The notes beneath the pieces are model-generated. The model was not told the DNA's origin, did not search any database, and saw nothing but the letters and a program-made list of their open reading frames with translations. From Gremmenia infestans (lineage: Eukaryota; Ascomycota; Leotiomycetes; Helotiales; Hamatocanthoscyphaceae): a stretch of DNA of 64,000 nucleotides. This document shows positions 48,301 to 59,929 of the stretch, piece after piece (position 1 is the first letter of the stretch; every line of letters starts with the position of its first letter). Made by a program: the position numbers and the translations under genes. The stretch covers positions 2,232,001 through 2,296,000 of the forward strand of contig JAFEVB010000015.1 in NCBI GenBank assembly GCA_032629725.1, in the 5' to 3' direction.

Positions 48301-48894
48301 CGACTAGCTCGGTAGAGAATATGAAGAGCTTGGAGCACAACTTCCACAGGGTAGGAGGGTAGGAGGACATGATTATATAGTAGACACGACTCAACTCGAC
48401 AAACTCGACACGAAGAAGAGGGAAAAAAATCAGGTCGGGTATAATGCAATCTATAATGCTATTCTGCTATCCATTCATCTCATCTCTCACATCTCCATTT
48501 TATTTGTACAAAAAGCTAACCACCTTAGGTATGCTTTCACTCCTATCCAACCGACCTTCTCTTTCTCACAGGTGCTCGACTCTCCCGAGGAGCACACTGT
48601 ACTGCCCAACAAATAACCCTCCACCACCTAGTTAAAAAAGATGTCTTAATTTTCTTCCTTCCACATAAATCGACCACCCCCTAAAAATAAATAAATGGAA
48701 ATACGAATTGACACACACACACCGAACCGAGCGCCAAGAGAATAGAGCCGTATCCATCCATCATCAACCATCGAGAGAAAAACAAAGGGAAAACCGCAAG
48801 GCTATGCAATAAAGATCGTACAATTAAAAGAGACCGCCACCAGAAGCAGAAAAAGAATCCCACCCTCTACAGACACAGGTACAAGCAGTTGGAA
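45352..48894. other. 3.5-kb intergenic interval
   Basis: Upstream of the Whi5-like gene and downstream of ste12, both on the minus strand. Frames of about 100 residues at 46990-47304 and 47107-47457 have irregular composition. A (CATC)n repeat lies at 47981-48002. The part at 48150-48890 is AT-rich with poly-A/T runs and is probably the long 3' region of ste12. No gene supported. Confidence 0.5.
47981..48002. repeat. (CATC)5 tetranucleotide repeat
   Basis: Five to six copies of CATC in the interval downstream of ste12. Confidence 0.85.
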
Positions 48895-51214
48895 TTATAT
48901 CGGCTGTTGCATCAAATGCTGAGTATTGATAAGCTGGCTCGGTGCCGCCATGTTCATTGACATGCTTTGTTGCAAACCGTGGAAAGATTGCGACATGCTA
49001 GGAGGAAGGTATCCATTTTCTGAGTTTGGTGATGCTTCTTCAAGGGGGCCGAGGTTGTCTTCGCCTTCGTAGTCTTCTTCCTCGCCGCTATAAGAGCCGT
49101 ATTGTCCGTCAGAGCCATCGCCGCGATCGTGAGTTCTACGATGTCTTGAAACACTGTTAGTATAGTTTTTGCTAGGAAAGGAATTGTGGAATAAGATGGA
49201 GTGTGCATACTGTGCTAGGTTGTCTGAACGGCTGAAAGCCTTGTTACAGTGGGGGCAGATATAGGGTCTCTCTTGAGTATGTGTTCTCACGTGTCTAGGG
49301 GGGTAACATGTCAGCGGCTTGATCGACAGCCGGTAAAAAGAAATTGTAAACCATACCTTTTAAGATGCTCTAAACGCTTGAAGAGACGACCACAGGTTGG
49401 GATAGGGCATGAGTGGGACTTTTGGGGGTAGGGGCCAAGCTCCATCATGGTTGCACTACGTGCTCTTCTGACGACTCCATTGGGGCCTTGCATATGCCTT
49501 CTTTGAGGGGAGTCATGGATAGAGCTGTCACCCGAGAGCTCTTCATTTGACAATTGGCTAAAGTCGTTGTTTTGCAGAGCCATTGGGTTCATCGCTGGGC
49601 CGTCCTCCACAGTAGAAAGAGGTGTTCCATGCCTTGACATCTCAAGAAGCTCCTTGTGGTGCTGGGACATTTGTTGGATTTGGTTGCTGTAGCTCAGGCC
49701 AGGAGGCGAGTTGTCTCCAGACTCATCACCCTCGGCAACTGGGCCAACCGATGTTGAAACAGACCTTCTCAGATCAGATTGTCGGTGTGCAGTGTGTTGT
49801 TGGTGTCCAGCAGCTGCTACAATGGCGGCGACTCCTGGGGGGATAGACGAACGTCGCCTTCTTTGCTTGTATGTCGGTGACCCTTCAATTACAGAGTAGA
49901 CATTATTCGAGCCATAGCCTCTGGTAGCATGAGAGAACTGTGGACCAGAAAGGTTGGAAGGTGGGAGCTGCATGATTCCTTGTAAACCATTGACTCCTCC
50001 CATGTGGTCGGGGATTGCTGTGTACAGTCCAGTCTCTTCGTTTGCAATGTAGGCAGGCTCAGCACCCATGCCGAGAGCCTGTTGGGGCGGTGTGATGGGT
50101 TCAAAAGAGATGCCACGATTGCTGTAGTCCTCGTAGTGTGATGAAACAAATGATGGCGCGGGAGAGTACTCAAGGCCGTATGCAGGCATGGAAGCGTGGC
50201 GTTGATGTGTTTGCGAGATTGGAACGCCATTTTGGTTATACTGAACCCGACTGAAATCAGGTTCCCTCTTCACTGTCTGCTGTGCCATGTTTGGGGCCAT
50301 GGCCATTTGTTGGTACGCCGCCATTGTGTTCATGTCTTCAGGCATTGCTGGCATGCTTTGGGGGATCATCTGTGGTGGCGGCATGGAATCGATCGCTCGC
50401 ATCACCGGCGAGGTGGACTGCGACTGAGAAAAAGATGATGGTTGTTGTGCGGAGAAAGAGGAAGAGTTGGCTTGCTGAGCCTTGGTGAGTTGCTCGAAGA
50501 GTGATTGGGACGAGTCGAATTCGAATGAAAGCGCAGGCTCGTTGACGGCCATAGTGGTGGCCTCTTGCGACATCTTCTCCCTCTTCAAATCCCTTTCGAG
50601 AGCATCGAGAAAGAGTCTATCATGTGGCACGCTGTACCAGTAAAAGACCTTCTGCTTCTTTTGTGTTCGAATGCAGTTGTTCTTGTATAGGAAATCCAAG
50701 AATGCACTCTTTGGCTCCTCCAACGACGCATCGGTGCCCGACTTGAGGTTTCGTAGGTCTGAGAATATACCCTCCTCGAACTTCTTCGAGTTCTTCACCG
50801 GTCGTCCAAACGCTTGAAACCTGAAAGAAAGACACCGCACAATATCGGTGCCGGAAATGTGAAAGAGATTGTTCCTGCGACCTTGTTAACACCAATCCAC
50901 GCCGACAACGACTTTCAACGTACCATAACACGCAGGAAACATATTCGCCAGTAGGAAGAAGAAATCGTCGGATGTACTGGTCCGGTGTCCAGTCAACAGG
51001 AGCGGATATTAAAAAGTATTTTACTGCGCGGAGATTAGCAGACGAAACAAGGACAGTGAGTGGTATTGAGCAACGCACGATTGTCGACTTGCTGCAATGC
51101 TACTTGCGCATCTTGTGGTAAGCTTTTCTGAGCCTCATTGCTCAACATGAAGGTCTCTGGTTTTTGTGGAGGAGCCATCGTCGCATGATGTTGCGAATAC
51201 ATCATATGCGCCAT
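48895..51214 (-). CDS. ste12: Ste12 transcription factor (STE domain plus two C2H2 fingers)
   Basis: Effector of the pheromone/invasive-growth MAP kinase cascade, controlling mating, penetration and hyphal fusion in filamentous fungi. Exons 51214..51079, 51023..50924, 50874..49357, 49294..49211 and 49144..48895 (introns of 55, 49, 62 and 66 bp) encode 695 residues, the usual length. The STE homeodomain-like region begins ALQQVDN|LKYFLISAPVDW, continues RRFLLPTGEYVSCVLW|NNLFH and ends in VFYWYSVPHDRLFLDALERD. A long Gln/Ser/Pro region follows. Two C2H2 fingers sit near residues 564-615: CPIPTCGRLF...HLKRHVRTH spans intron 3 and CPHCNKAFSRSDNLAQHRRTH spans intron 4. The C-terminus is acidic, then Ser/Met-rich. 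The start is the first of several ATGs in MAHMMYSQHH. Intron 4 is in frame and stop-free, allowing a variant with a disrupted second finger. Confidence 0.95.
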
Positions 51215-51690
51215 TCAATTGAATCGAAACAGCACCAGAAATGGGAACGGATATTGCGCGCGACCACGATATATTGAAACGCCGGCTACGTCGTAGGGCT
51301 GGAAAGGTAAACAGACAGACAAGCAGACCAGGCAGACTGTGTCAAGCGGCTCTGGAGCGACGTCGATGAAGCAGTGGTGGCTTCTTGTCGATGAAATGGG
51401 CAGATGAAGCGAGCGTGGTGGCTGGTGCAACGAGATGATGGTAAGGATACAATGATGTACTCTTGTGTTTGGGAATGGAGCCTGCTCCGATCAAAAATGC
51501 AGATGGAACGGTTGTTGTTCGAGGAGTTTCGAGGCCAGCAAGAACTCGACTCGGAGGAAAGAGAAAACCGGCTCTAACGTAGAATTATTAGAGAAAAGGG
51601 AAAGCACGAACACCCGATGCGACGATTCGAGTGGGAAGGACGATCAACGATTGAAAAGCCGTGCAAAGCGTTGTTAATTGTCGACGGATT

Positions 51691-51716
51691 GACAGACAGG
51701 CAGGCAGGCAGACAGA
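51691..51716. repeat. GACAGACAGGCAGGCAGGCA-type repeat
   Basis: GACA and GGCA tetramers in tandem, about 480 bases upstream of the ste12 start codon and so possibly in its leader or promoter. Confidence 0.8.
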
Positions 51717-51942
51717 ACAGCAGGCTGATTCTGGGATTTCGGGATCGTGAACGCACGGCGCGAAACGGGAAGAGGGAACGGCTTCTAGGGTTGTGAAGGG
51801 GAGGAAGAAGATGAAGCTCTCGCGGTACGGGCCTGCGACAAGAAAGAGCGTGAAGGTTCAAGGTCGAAAGGTCGAAGTGTGAGAAGCGTTTTGGAAAGCG
51901 GAACAAGGGAGATTATGAGGACGGAGAGAGCAGGCGAAGTGA

Positions 51943-51987
51943 TATGGGTATGGGTAGGATATGTATGGGTATGGGTGTGGTGGGTAG
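51943..51987. repeat. ATGGGT/TATGGG repeat
   Basis: Several ATGGGT units (TATGGGTATGGGTAGG and again) about 730-770 bases upstream of the ste12 start. No telomere-like unit (TTAGGG) is present. Confidence 0.75.
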
Positions 51988-54900
51988 TACTCCGTAGGTG
52001 GGTGGGTAGGAGGGAGGGTGGTGAAGTGAGGGCTCGGTGTCTCGGTGGGGGGGGGTTTGTGTGTGGTGGTGTGTGCCTGGCCTAGAAGGGATTAGGGAGT
52101 ACTTTGTAAATTCTAATGGGGCGGGATACTGTACCCACTGCCACTGCCACTGCCCAGTGGTTACAGTACTCCGTACTTCGTATGGTAGGGGAGGGGAGGT
52201 GAGGTCGCTCAAGAATGGCCGACTCGCGGATGGTCAAGACTCAAGGGAGCAGTGGAAGGGTAGCAAGGGAGGCCAGCAAGGGAAGCCTGCAGACCCAGCC
52301 AGGATTGCAGATTCGTGAGCTGGGGGTAATCCCTAAGCGTGAACAGGGGAAGATGGTGGACAGCGTGGTCCGAGGACAGAACTAAACGCTTTAGGGGCAA
52401 TGCCGGGGAGAGAAGTTCAACAGTCGTTGAATCCTTGGTGGATGGGTTGTGGACGTGGATACGATGGGATGAGATGAAATGATCGTAGCTAGGAAGAGAA
52501 GAGAGAAAAGGGAGAGAAGTACGGAGAGAGAGAATACTCCGTAGGCTAGAGGAATGGACAGAATGGGCCAATATCCGGAAGCATGCCCATAACAAGACGG
52601 ACTTTCTTTCTGCAGATTCTTAATGTCTTGGTGTTGACGTCGGATGATAATAATATTTATTATTACAGTACTGGTGTTACTACTATCCGACTATCGCAGG
52701 TGTCAATGAAAAGTGCTCTGCTAGTAAGACATTCGCAGCGCTGTACTGTAGTGGTAGACGCGAGACATATCCAACCATCTAGACAACAACCCAAAGACCT
52801 TGATTATTTGGGTGCAGTCTATGATGATTACCTGCTTTCCTATCATTTACTAGGTAACTTTTACTATGAATCCATGATTAGCTATAATTATCTAATAATT
52901 CTTCCTGGCCGGCAGGGCCTCCTTTTTACACCCTATGACCCTCCCTCCCCTGTCTGCTGCTAAAAAGGTGTGGACCGTCAGCAGCGAATCATCAGGCAGG
53001 CAAAAGCCGAAACACGCGCCCAAGTGGAAAATTATCGGTTTAAAATATCTCAAACACGAAGCCAGCCCGTAAAAGGTCGCCAGGGGCCGGAAGAGGATCC
53101 AGGCCAAAGTAGACGACAAGGCAAGAAGGGAAGGCGAAGGCAAGCCAAGGAGCGTGAGGTTAACCTAACGACCAGAGCTTTGTTTTTTCGCGATTGCTTG
53201 AATCCGGATGAAAGGCATGATCACAGGCGAAGTTACTGGAGAAACAGCGAAAAGATTTGTCTGATAGAAGAGGGCTGGTCTGAGGAATGCAATGCCTAGG
53301 AGGGGGCGTGAATTCGCTCGCAATTTCTAGCAGCTGTATACCACCATATCGTCGGCTAGAGAAATCAAATAACCATTTCACTGCAACATGCAGTTACAAC
53401 CTTCTGCAGTCCTTTGTCGCTGCGCTGCGCTGTTGCTCTGCACCGCGCTGCGTTGGCGTGGCTCACATCACATCTCATTTTGATGCAGATATTTTTATAC
53501 ATTTTGTCTCTGCCGTCAGCCCATCAAATTTCGCCTGTGGCGTACCAACTTCCACAAAACTTAATTATATTGCACTACCACTCCAACAACTCGCCATCTG
53601 CTTCCAAGTGACTTCTAGCTTCAAAATAGGCTCGGTCACTCCAGAAAGTGGGATATCCTCAACCTCCCCTCCCTTTGGGAAGAGAACGACCCCGGCGGCT
53701 TACCCGTCGGAGCAAGCCAGCACCATAAGAGGTGCAATTATACTTCCTAACAGAAGCAATATTATGAAAGCTGTGTAAAGTTCAAAGCATGCATTAATTG
53801 TTATGCCTTTGTCATAGTGCCGGTTTGATAAGATCCGCAAGAAGCAAGGCCCCTCCTGGCTGCTCATCAACTGATCAATGCCTAGCCGAGCTTCAAATCC
53901 TAATGGCGGGGACCATCTAATCATTAAGAACGAGGATGCTTAACTATAACCTTCTACACATGTACTCCATATAATTCCCTACATTATTTAGGATTTTGCA
54001 GTAGAGGCTGCTTGCTTGCATGTACAATATAGCATGCCTATCGAATTGTCGAATTACAACCCACCGGTCCTCTGGGACTCGAGCTCACCAAAAGCCTGAT
54101 AGGATACGGAGTACTGAGTGAGCTGCCCAAAAAGGAGATGGCGCCCGCGATACGCGCAGTAGTGTCGACGTTCGAGTCCAGGTCCAGGCGATGGGAGGGA
54201 TGGATGTATATTTGAAACGTCGCTGAGGGTCGCTTGCCTTGCTTCAAATATGCACAAGCCAGGGCAGGAGCAGGCCCAGGCTAGCCCACCAGGCTTCTAC
54301 CAACTGAAAAGAAGTCCAGATAGGTTTATCACAATCTTCTATTCATGCGGAATCACGGATTTCTTTCTTTCTGTATTACATGACTTGCTATTGGATTAAA
54401 TGTATTTTGAAATATGGGGCTTCTGCTCTTTGCTCTTTGTCAACACCACAGGCAAAAGTCTCAGTCACTCTAGTCATGCCTCTGCTGACATCCCTCCATT
54501 CAACGGCGTTGAAGGATGCGCTACCCTATCCGTCACGCTGCATGAGCTGTGGCAGGGAGTCTGTGATATGATATTGTACTACTGTTCAAAAAGACTGACA
54601 ATGCCAGCTTGTCCGTATCAACCAGATGTGGAACAGCGGCATGTTAAAAGTAGTGACAAGATATCGGTACCGACCGTATATCGAGAACCAAAACACAGAA
54701 ACACGGCCCAGGAAACAAACACACATCCACATCTCCACATCTACGAATCCTAAAAGTTTGATGTGGCTGGGCGGGCTAAAGATTCAGACTCACCTTCCCA
54801 AAGAGGAGAACGTGATGCCTTTCAGTCAGCAACCACGATGAACAGACACATTATTTTGTTTCCCTCCGCTCTCGGGTGCGTTGTAGTGCAGCATCTCAAA

Positions 54901-55310
54901 CGGCGGAAAACGTGATCGGTACCTGTTTGATCAGCATCCAGATGTTTTGAAACTCAGCTTCAGATTCTGCAAGCAAAGAGTGCGCAAAAAAGGTCCCGGG
55001 AGGGGCTTGATCGTCCCGTGCTCGCCTCGAGTTTACGTTTATACGATGTATTGAGGTAACTGGGAGTATTTGGGCCATGACCGCGGTAGAAATGTGGCTG
55101 GAATTGGAGTCTGCGGTGTGATGGTGGTCTTTCACCGGCATGACATGGCATCGTGAGAGCTTCAGGGTACGGAAATACTTCTACAAGTAATTTGATAGCC
55201 AGTCAACATACGAGTAATGCAAGGTAGAATATCAGAACAGCCAGAAATATCCCCACCACTCGTTTTATTTTCCATCTATAATTTCATCTACCCGCCCATA
55301 ACCATCTCTC

Positions 55311-55327
55311 ATTAATTAATTAATTAG
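55311..55327. repeat. (ATTA)4 repeat
   Basis: Four ATTA units in the gene-free interval. Confidence 0.8.
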
Positions 55328-56413
55328 CATCACGAAGAAGTATCAAATTCTATTCTCTTTCTCCATGCCAGCCAAGGTCATGATCACAGGAACACCAAAA
55401 TGCGGCGACACGCTCGGACTCTCCTCCCCCGTCCAAAAATAAAATAGATTCCGGCCCCATATCCCCAACCATTGGCTCTCGCTTCAATACACCTTCTTGA
55501 AACCTCGCCAGCACGCCTCACTGCCATTGGTCAGTAATCATGAATCCTTCCATCTTGCATCTCTCTCAACCAGCCGAGCCGCTCAGATCTTCACTTCGGG
55601 GCCTCGTTCACTTTGACCTTCAATCCCGGCGCCACGCTGTCCCCCTCTCCTAAGACTCCTATCCATCCAAGTCATGCTTCATGTCATGCCCCCATTCCAC
55701 AGCAGAAGACAAGAATAAGTCAGCGAAGCGCTGCCTTGCGATGCGACTCAAGATCGTGTGCGTGTAACCAACATATTGGTCCTTAGCCATGCAGCCCTTT
55801 CTTCAGCGGCAAAGGAGAGGCACGATCGTACCTGCATATCCCCTCTCTTCCAATCCTTGGGTACCACTGGTTTCGCACCTAACCCATAATCTATTTTTGA
55901 GCTGCCTGCTTCTTTGTCAACTTTTCTTCTTCACCGCCGAGCGCCCAGAGATGATGTACGAATGGAGGACTTCGTACTTTCTTTGGCCATGTTTTCCTGC
56001 CTGAAACATGGCAGGCGCTCGCTCTCAGACCTCTCCCTCCCTCTACCGTCTCCGGGATTTGAAATGGTAAGCTAGAGCATGGCATGGCTTGTCTATCGTC
56101 CACCTTCAAAGCTTTTCCTTTTCTACGGAGTATGTCTCGCAGGAACTGAAACCTAGCGTATTCGTGCCTTGCGCATAGTACCTAGTCTAGACCTTCTTTC
56201 AACCTTCTCCAAGTGGGGCTGTGGAATACTCCGTACGAATGCCGGAGAAGGCAGATGAATTGGGATTAATACAGACAGGCTATTATCCAGTTTGCGGGCG
56301 CGTGCATATGTGTATCGGTGTTTCTGTTCTTTGTACGGAGTTAGTTAGACGGGGGAGTTCCCAAGAATATTTCATGCTAGCTTGCCAGCCGTCTTCAGTT
56401 CAATTGTCCTCAC

Positions 56414-56463
56414 TACGTCTCAGAATACCGTTTCATATCCTTCTATTGCCCTATCCCACGTGG
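56414..56463. repeat. direct repeat unit 1 with CACGTG box
   Basis: A 50-bp element starting ACGTCTCAGAAT and ending ATCCCACGTGG. A similar unit lies at 56558-56608. The E-box/G-box CACGTG is at 56457-56462. Confidence 0.75.
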
Positions 56464-56557
56464 TCGTTTTGTTTCTTTGTAGATAGACGGGAGACTCTGT
56501 TAATCCTGTTTCCTATTCTGTCTTGATAACTCTTCAATCGTCCCTTTCTACGTCACT

Positions 56558-56608
56558 GACGTCTCAGAATCATGTTTCATAACTTGTTATCCATTGTATC
56601 CCACGTGG
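56558..56608. repeat. direct repeat unit 2 with CACGTG box
   Basis: An imperfect second copy of the element at 56414-56463, with the same ends (ACGTCTCAGAAT... ATCCCACGTGG) and differing in the middle. Its CACGTG is at 56602-56607. By eye the two units are roughly 75% alike. Confidence 0.75.
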
Positions 56609-58210
56609 TGACTGCACGGCATGGCATAGCGTTCTGATTGTGTCTCTGTTTCTTCTATCTCCTTTCTGCAAGTACGGGAGGAATCATCAGCAAGCGCAGA
56701 TAAGGCAGAGAAACAAACCCAAACACGGCAGGTATACATACAGTAGAAGGATAGTACAAAAGGATTCAATGAACTCCTATACAGCTAGCTGATAGGTCAG
56801 GCTGGATACGACGCTTACCTTTCGAAGGATTTGTTTCTGTTGCACGTCGCATCACAGCTTCTTACTAGATGGGGTACATCACGTGAAGAAACGAAGGATG
56901 CAAGATGATGCTTATGTTGTTTTGAGTGAGTGACATGCAGGATTTGTAAGGCTATATAGTAAGCTGTCCTGCTCCTGTCAGCTTCGTAATGATCCTTTTC
57001 TAGATCACTTTGATGTACGATGTACGAAAGTAGCTGGTATAGTAGTATTAGGGTCTTGGCTTGTTTGAGGAAAGAAAGAGCCCCACGAGAGCTGCATAAG
57101 TAGCAAGAGGCTGTCTGTCTACTGTATTATCTAGGTAAGCTAAAGCCTCGGTGGCTGCCTGCTACAGCGCTATGAAACCTGGCGTAGGTTGCAAATTACG
57201 AGCGCTTGCGGGGTAATGTTTCAAGAAACAAGTTTCATTACGCTTCCTTTTGAGGTTAGCCTTGAAGTTATACACTTTTGAACTTCTCTTTTTGTGGATG
57301 CCATTTCTGGAGGCAATCATGAGTTATCTTTATGCTATGTTTGTTCGTTATCTTTAGTAAGAGCACGAGCACGAGGACTTCGTTCTTTGATTTCAACCAT
57401 CTATCTTGTAATACATTTGGAATTGGAAATCGAGAATTGAAGGAGAAGAATAAGATGATGATGAAGAGTGTGCTGAATTGGTAGTGCCGATATTCTTGTT
57501 AAATATCTCTAGTACTAAGAATTTGAGAACCAGCAGCATGCTTCAGCGGAAGGGACTATTTCATCAGTGTTATCTTATGATGTAGGGTAACTTGAGACAA
57601 TAAATCGCATCTTCCCTCCGTTTCTATGCTCATAGGAATATAGCGAAGTTATATGTTCGTGGCTTAAAATATAGCTCTGTGACTATGTTATTAGAGAAAC
57701 AGCATGCTGTTAAACACTCCTTTGCCGTCGTTTACTATTCATTTATTCGTCATATCACCTTCACATTCCTTTCCTTCCATGCATTTACAAACCGTTTTTT
57801 CTCATCTACTATTATTCGCTCTCTTATAAGAGTCCAGCGATAGACCTTCCCTCGGGGCCGAGGCACTCTTTGAGATCGATGTAAAGCGGTTCCTACCGGG
57901 GATGTATTCCCGGAGGGTGTGTATCGTAAGGAGCTTATTTACTCGCGCGGAGAAAAGAGGTGGCGTTGTATAATTGAAATTCTAGGTCTTTCTGTGTTAT
58001 TCACTTTGGCAGCTAAGCTGTAAGTTGTAGAGGGAAGCTATAAGAGAGGCATAGATATTCCGGCTCTTAGGACTGAGATCAGTGGCCAGCCTCTTCTTAT
58101 CGGCCATGCACATAAATGTCCACTAGACGTGAAGACCCCTCCAGTCCTAGCATACTTTACTAAAGCTAGATATAGAGCGGACTTGAAATTCTCTACTTAG
58201 GTGTGGACGC

Positions 58211-58238
58211 GAAAGCGAAAGTGAAAGTGAAAGTGAAT
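58211..58238. repeat. (GAAAGT/GAAAGC) repeat
   Basis: Five GAAAG-based hexamers, about 1 kb upstream of the gene at 59230. Confidence 0.8.
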
Positions 58239-59229
58239 GATTGTATAGAATGACAGTAGTTTAGAGCTTGACAGCAAAGCATTCATTCTTTCATTTACAA
58301 GTTCAAAGACGAATTCAGCATCTTGACTATACGCTTCTATTCGTCTTCCGCAGATGAAGCATAGGACAGTAAGACGACGAGAGAATCTTTTACAGACTAC
58401 TGATTACTGCTCTGCTCTCACATAAACCATAGAGGGCCGCCGTTCTTCGAACTTCTGATCTATTTCCAATTACTAGAAAACAGGCAATCTACAAATATGC
58501 TGCAAGTGTACCTACACCTAATCACCTAAGTACATATGTACATGTAACATGTCTAGCATTGATGAATTCAAAACTCGCAGAAGATATCTCTGATATCCTA
58601 CATTCGACTATGAAGTAGTATCTGCTGTCAAAATCTGATCTGTTGTTAAAATCTTACTTCCTGTCAGCGGAAGATATATATAACCGATTTGTATTCATAT
58701 ATATACGGGCGAGCTCGTTATATCGAAACCTGTGAATTCCACATCGAGATAGTCAGGTTTATTTCATCGCTCTCTTACTCGTCCTCCATACACCCATGTT
58801 CCTGATACGATATACATCTTAGACTCTGTGATGGCAAATCTATGTAAATCAGTAATGGAGATATATCAGTTTAGATTCCTGCTTAGAAATGAATGCCCTT
58901 TTCCAGAGCAAGTTTATTTCTTAGTTATAGAACTTTATGTTGATTCTCGATGGTGCCCCAACCCTGACATTATCATTGAAAACCCTCATTGATCTAGTGA
59001 AGATAACTTTTATGTTTTATGTTCTGTATTCTAATGAATTTCAGTAGTCAAATATGAGCAGTAAGTCTAATACAATCTGACATTTGCAAAAAAGAGCGTG
59101 TCAGTCATGACGTCGACGATTCTATTTTCTGGTCAAAATCTACCATCTTGCGATTTGTTTCGCTGCACTGTCTACCACATCCGCAGAAGTCATCAGACAG
59201 TACCTAACTACCTAGATAGGAAAAGCAAC

Positions 59230-59850
59230 ATGTCACAGACGGGAGTTAATCCGCCCCCAGACACTCTTTCATACGCAGCTTTGAAGCGCCAGCTCATCTC
59301 CAAACCCGGACCCGTTCTGCCGCCACCACCATCAAGCGCATCTCCGCCAATATCTCACGCAATATCTTCGCTCTCAGTCCACCCTTCCCTTGAAGCAGCA
59401 CTGCACCTGCTCAACGACGACCTGCCGTCAGCGCATTTTCTGGTGCGGAAAATGCAGGCAGCGCCGAGATGGGAGGCTATGATGCTGCACGGGATATTGC
59501 ACCGCATTGAAGGTGATTACGAGAATACGCGAGCGTGGTATCGTGATGTGCAGAATTCGGAAGTGTTTAGGCTTGCGTGGGGTCATGAAGACGGTTTGGA
59601 TAGAGCGATGGGGTTTGTGAGGCGGGTGGAGGTGTTGAGGAAGGAGAGGAAAATAAAGGATTCTCAGCAGGAGTTGAAGGAGTTGCAGGATGAGAGTAAG
59701 AGGGAGATTGGCGTTGTGATGGAGTGGTGTGAGAGGGAGTTTGGGACGGGGAGGTGGGAGGATGCGAGAGGGGTTTGGGTTCAGGATGAGAAGTCTAAGG
59801 GGAAAGGTAGTGATATGGTGATTGGTGGGGAAGGTTGGAGACAATTCTGA
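59230..59850 (+). CDS. conserved protein of unknown function (206 aa)
   Basis: Starts at MSQTGVNPPPDTLSYAA (ATG at 59230); an in-frame ATG at 59107 would add 41 residues with no family look. A Pro/Ser-rich N-terminus leads into a helical core: HPSLEAALHLLNDDLPSAHF, followed by WEAMMLHGILHRIEGDYENT and AWYRDV, then a charged C-terminus ending in GGEGWRQF. The LHGILHRIEGDYENTRAWYR pattern, with paired His and an acidic pair before Asn and Trp, resembles an uncharacterised family seen in bacteria and eukaryotes, recalled from memory and not checked. It is probably soluble. Its 3' end is 79 bases from that of the convergent glycosyltransferase. The sense strand shifts from C-rich to G-rich near 59600. 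Confidence 0.7.
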   Translation: MSQTGVNPPPDTLSYAALKRQLISKPGPVLPPPPSSASPPISHAISSLSVHPSLEAALHLLNDDLPSAHFLVRKMQAAPRWEAMMLHGILHRIEGDYENTRAWYRDVQNSEVFRLAWGHEDGLDRAMGFVRRVEVLRKERKIKDSQQELKELQDESKREIGVVMEWCEREFGTGRWEDARGVWVQDEKSKGKGSDMVIGGEGWRQF

Positions 59851-59929
59851 CGCTTTTTGCATTGCTTTGCGAGTAATGGACGGTAAAAAGAATAGAAAGG
59901 GACTACATCCTCCTCCACCAGATTAAGTA

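Larger units (their letters stand above)
51215..59229. other. 8-kb interval without a supported gene, between divergent genes
   Basis: The promoter and leader of ste12 lie at the left, transcribed leftward, with Ser-loop-like CT runs. Frames at 52970-53299 and 53287-53778 encode compositionally odd sequence. A short frame with one hydrophobic helix at 53700-53924 (minus) has no domain. The interval has several TACGGAGTA/TACTTCGTA motifs (51988, 52166, 52174, 52535, 54105, 56124, 56227), a duplicated 50-bp element at 56414 and 56558, and AT-rich sequence with poly-A/T runs to the right. It could hold noncoding transcripts or long regulatory DNA. I see no gene here. Confidence 0.5.

Noticed and set aside
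51943..51987. ATGGGT runs resembling telomeric repeats
   Set aside because: The unit is not TTAGGG and the site is internal between genes.
53287..53778. 163-residue plus-strand frame
   Set aside because: Composition and lack of motif suggest chance.
53700..53924. Minus-strand frame with one strong hydrophobic helix
   Set aside because: It ends at a stop soon after the helix, and the only apparent continuation needs a 31-bp intron, too short to be real. It could be a relic but I cannot support it.
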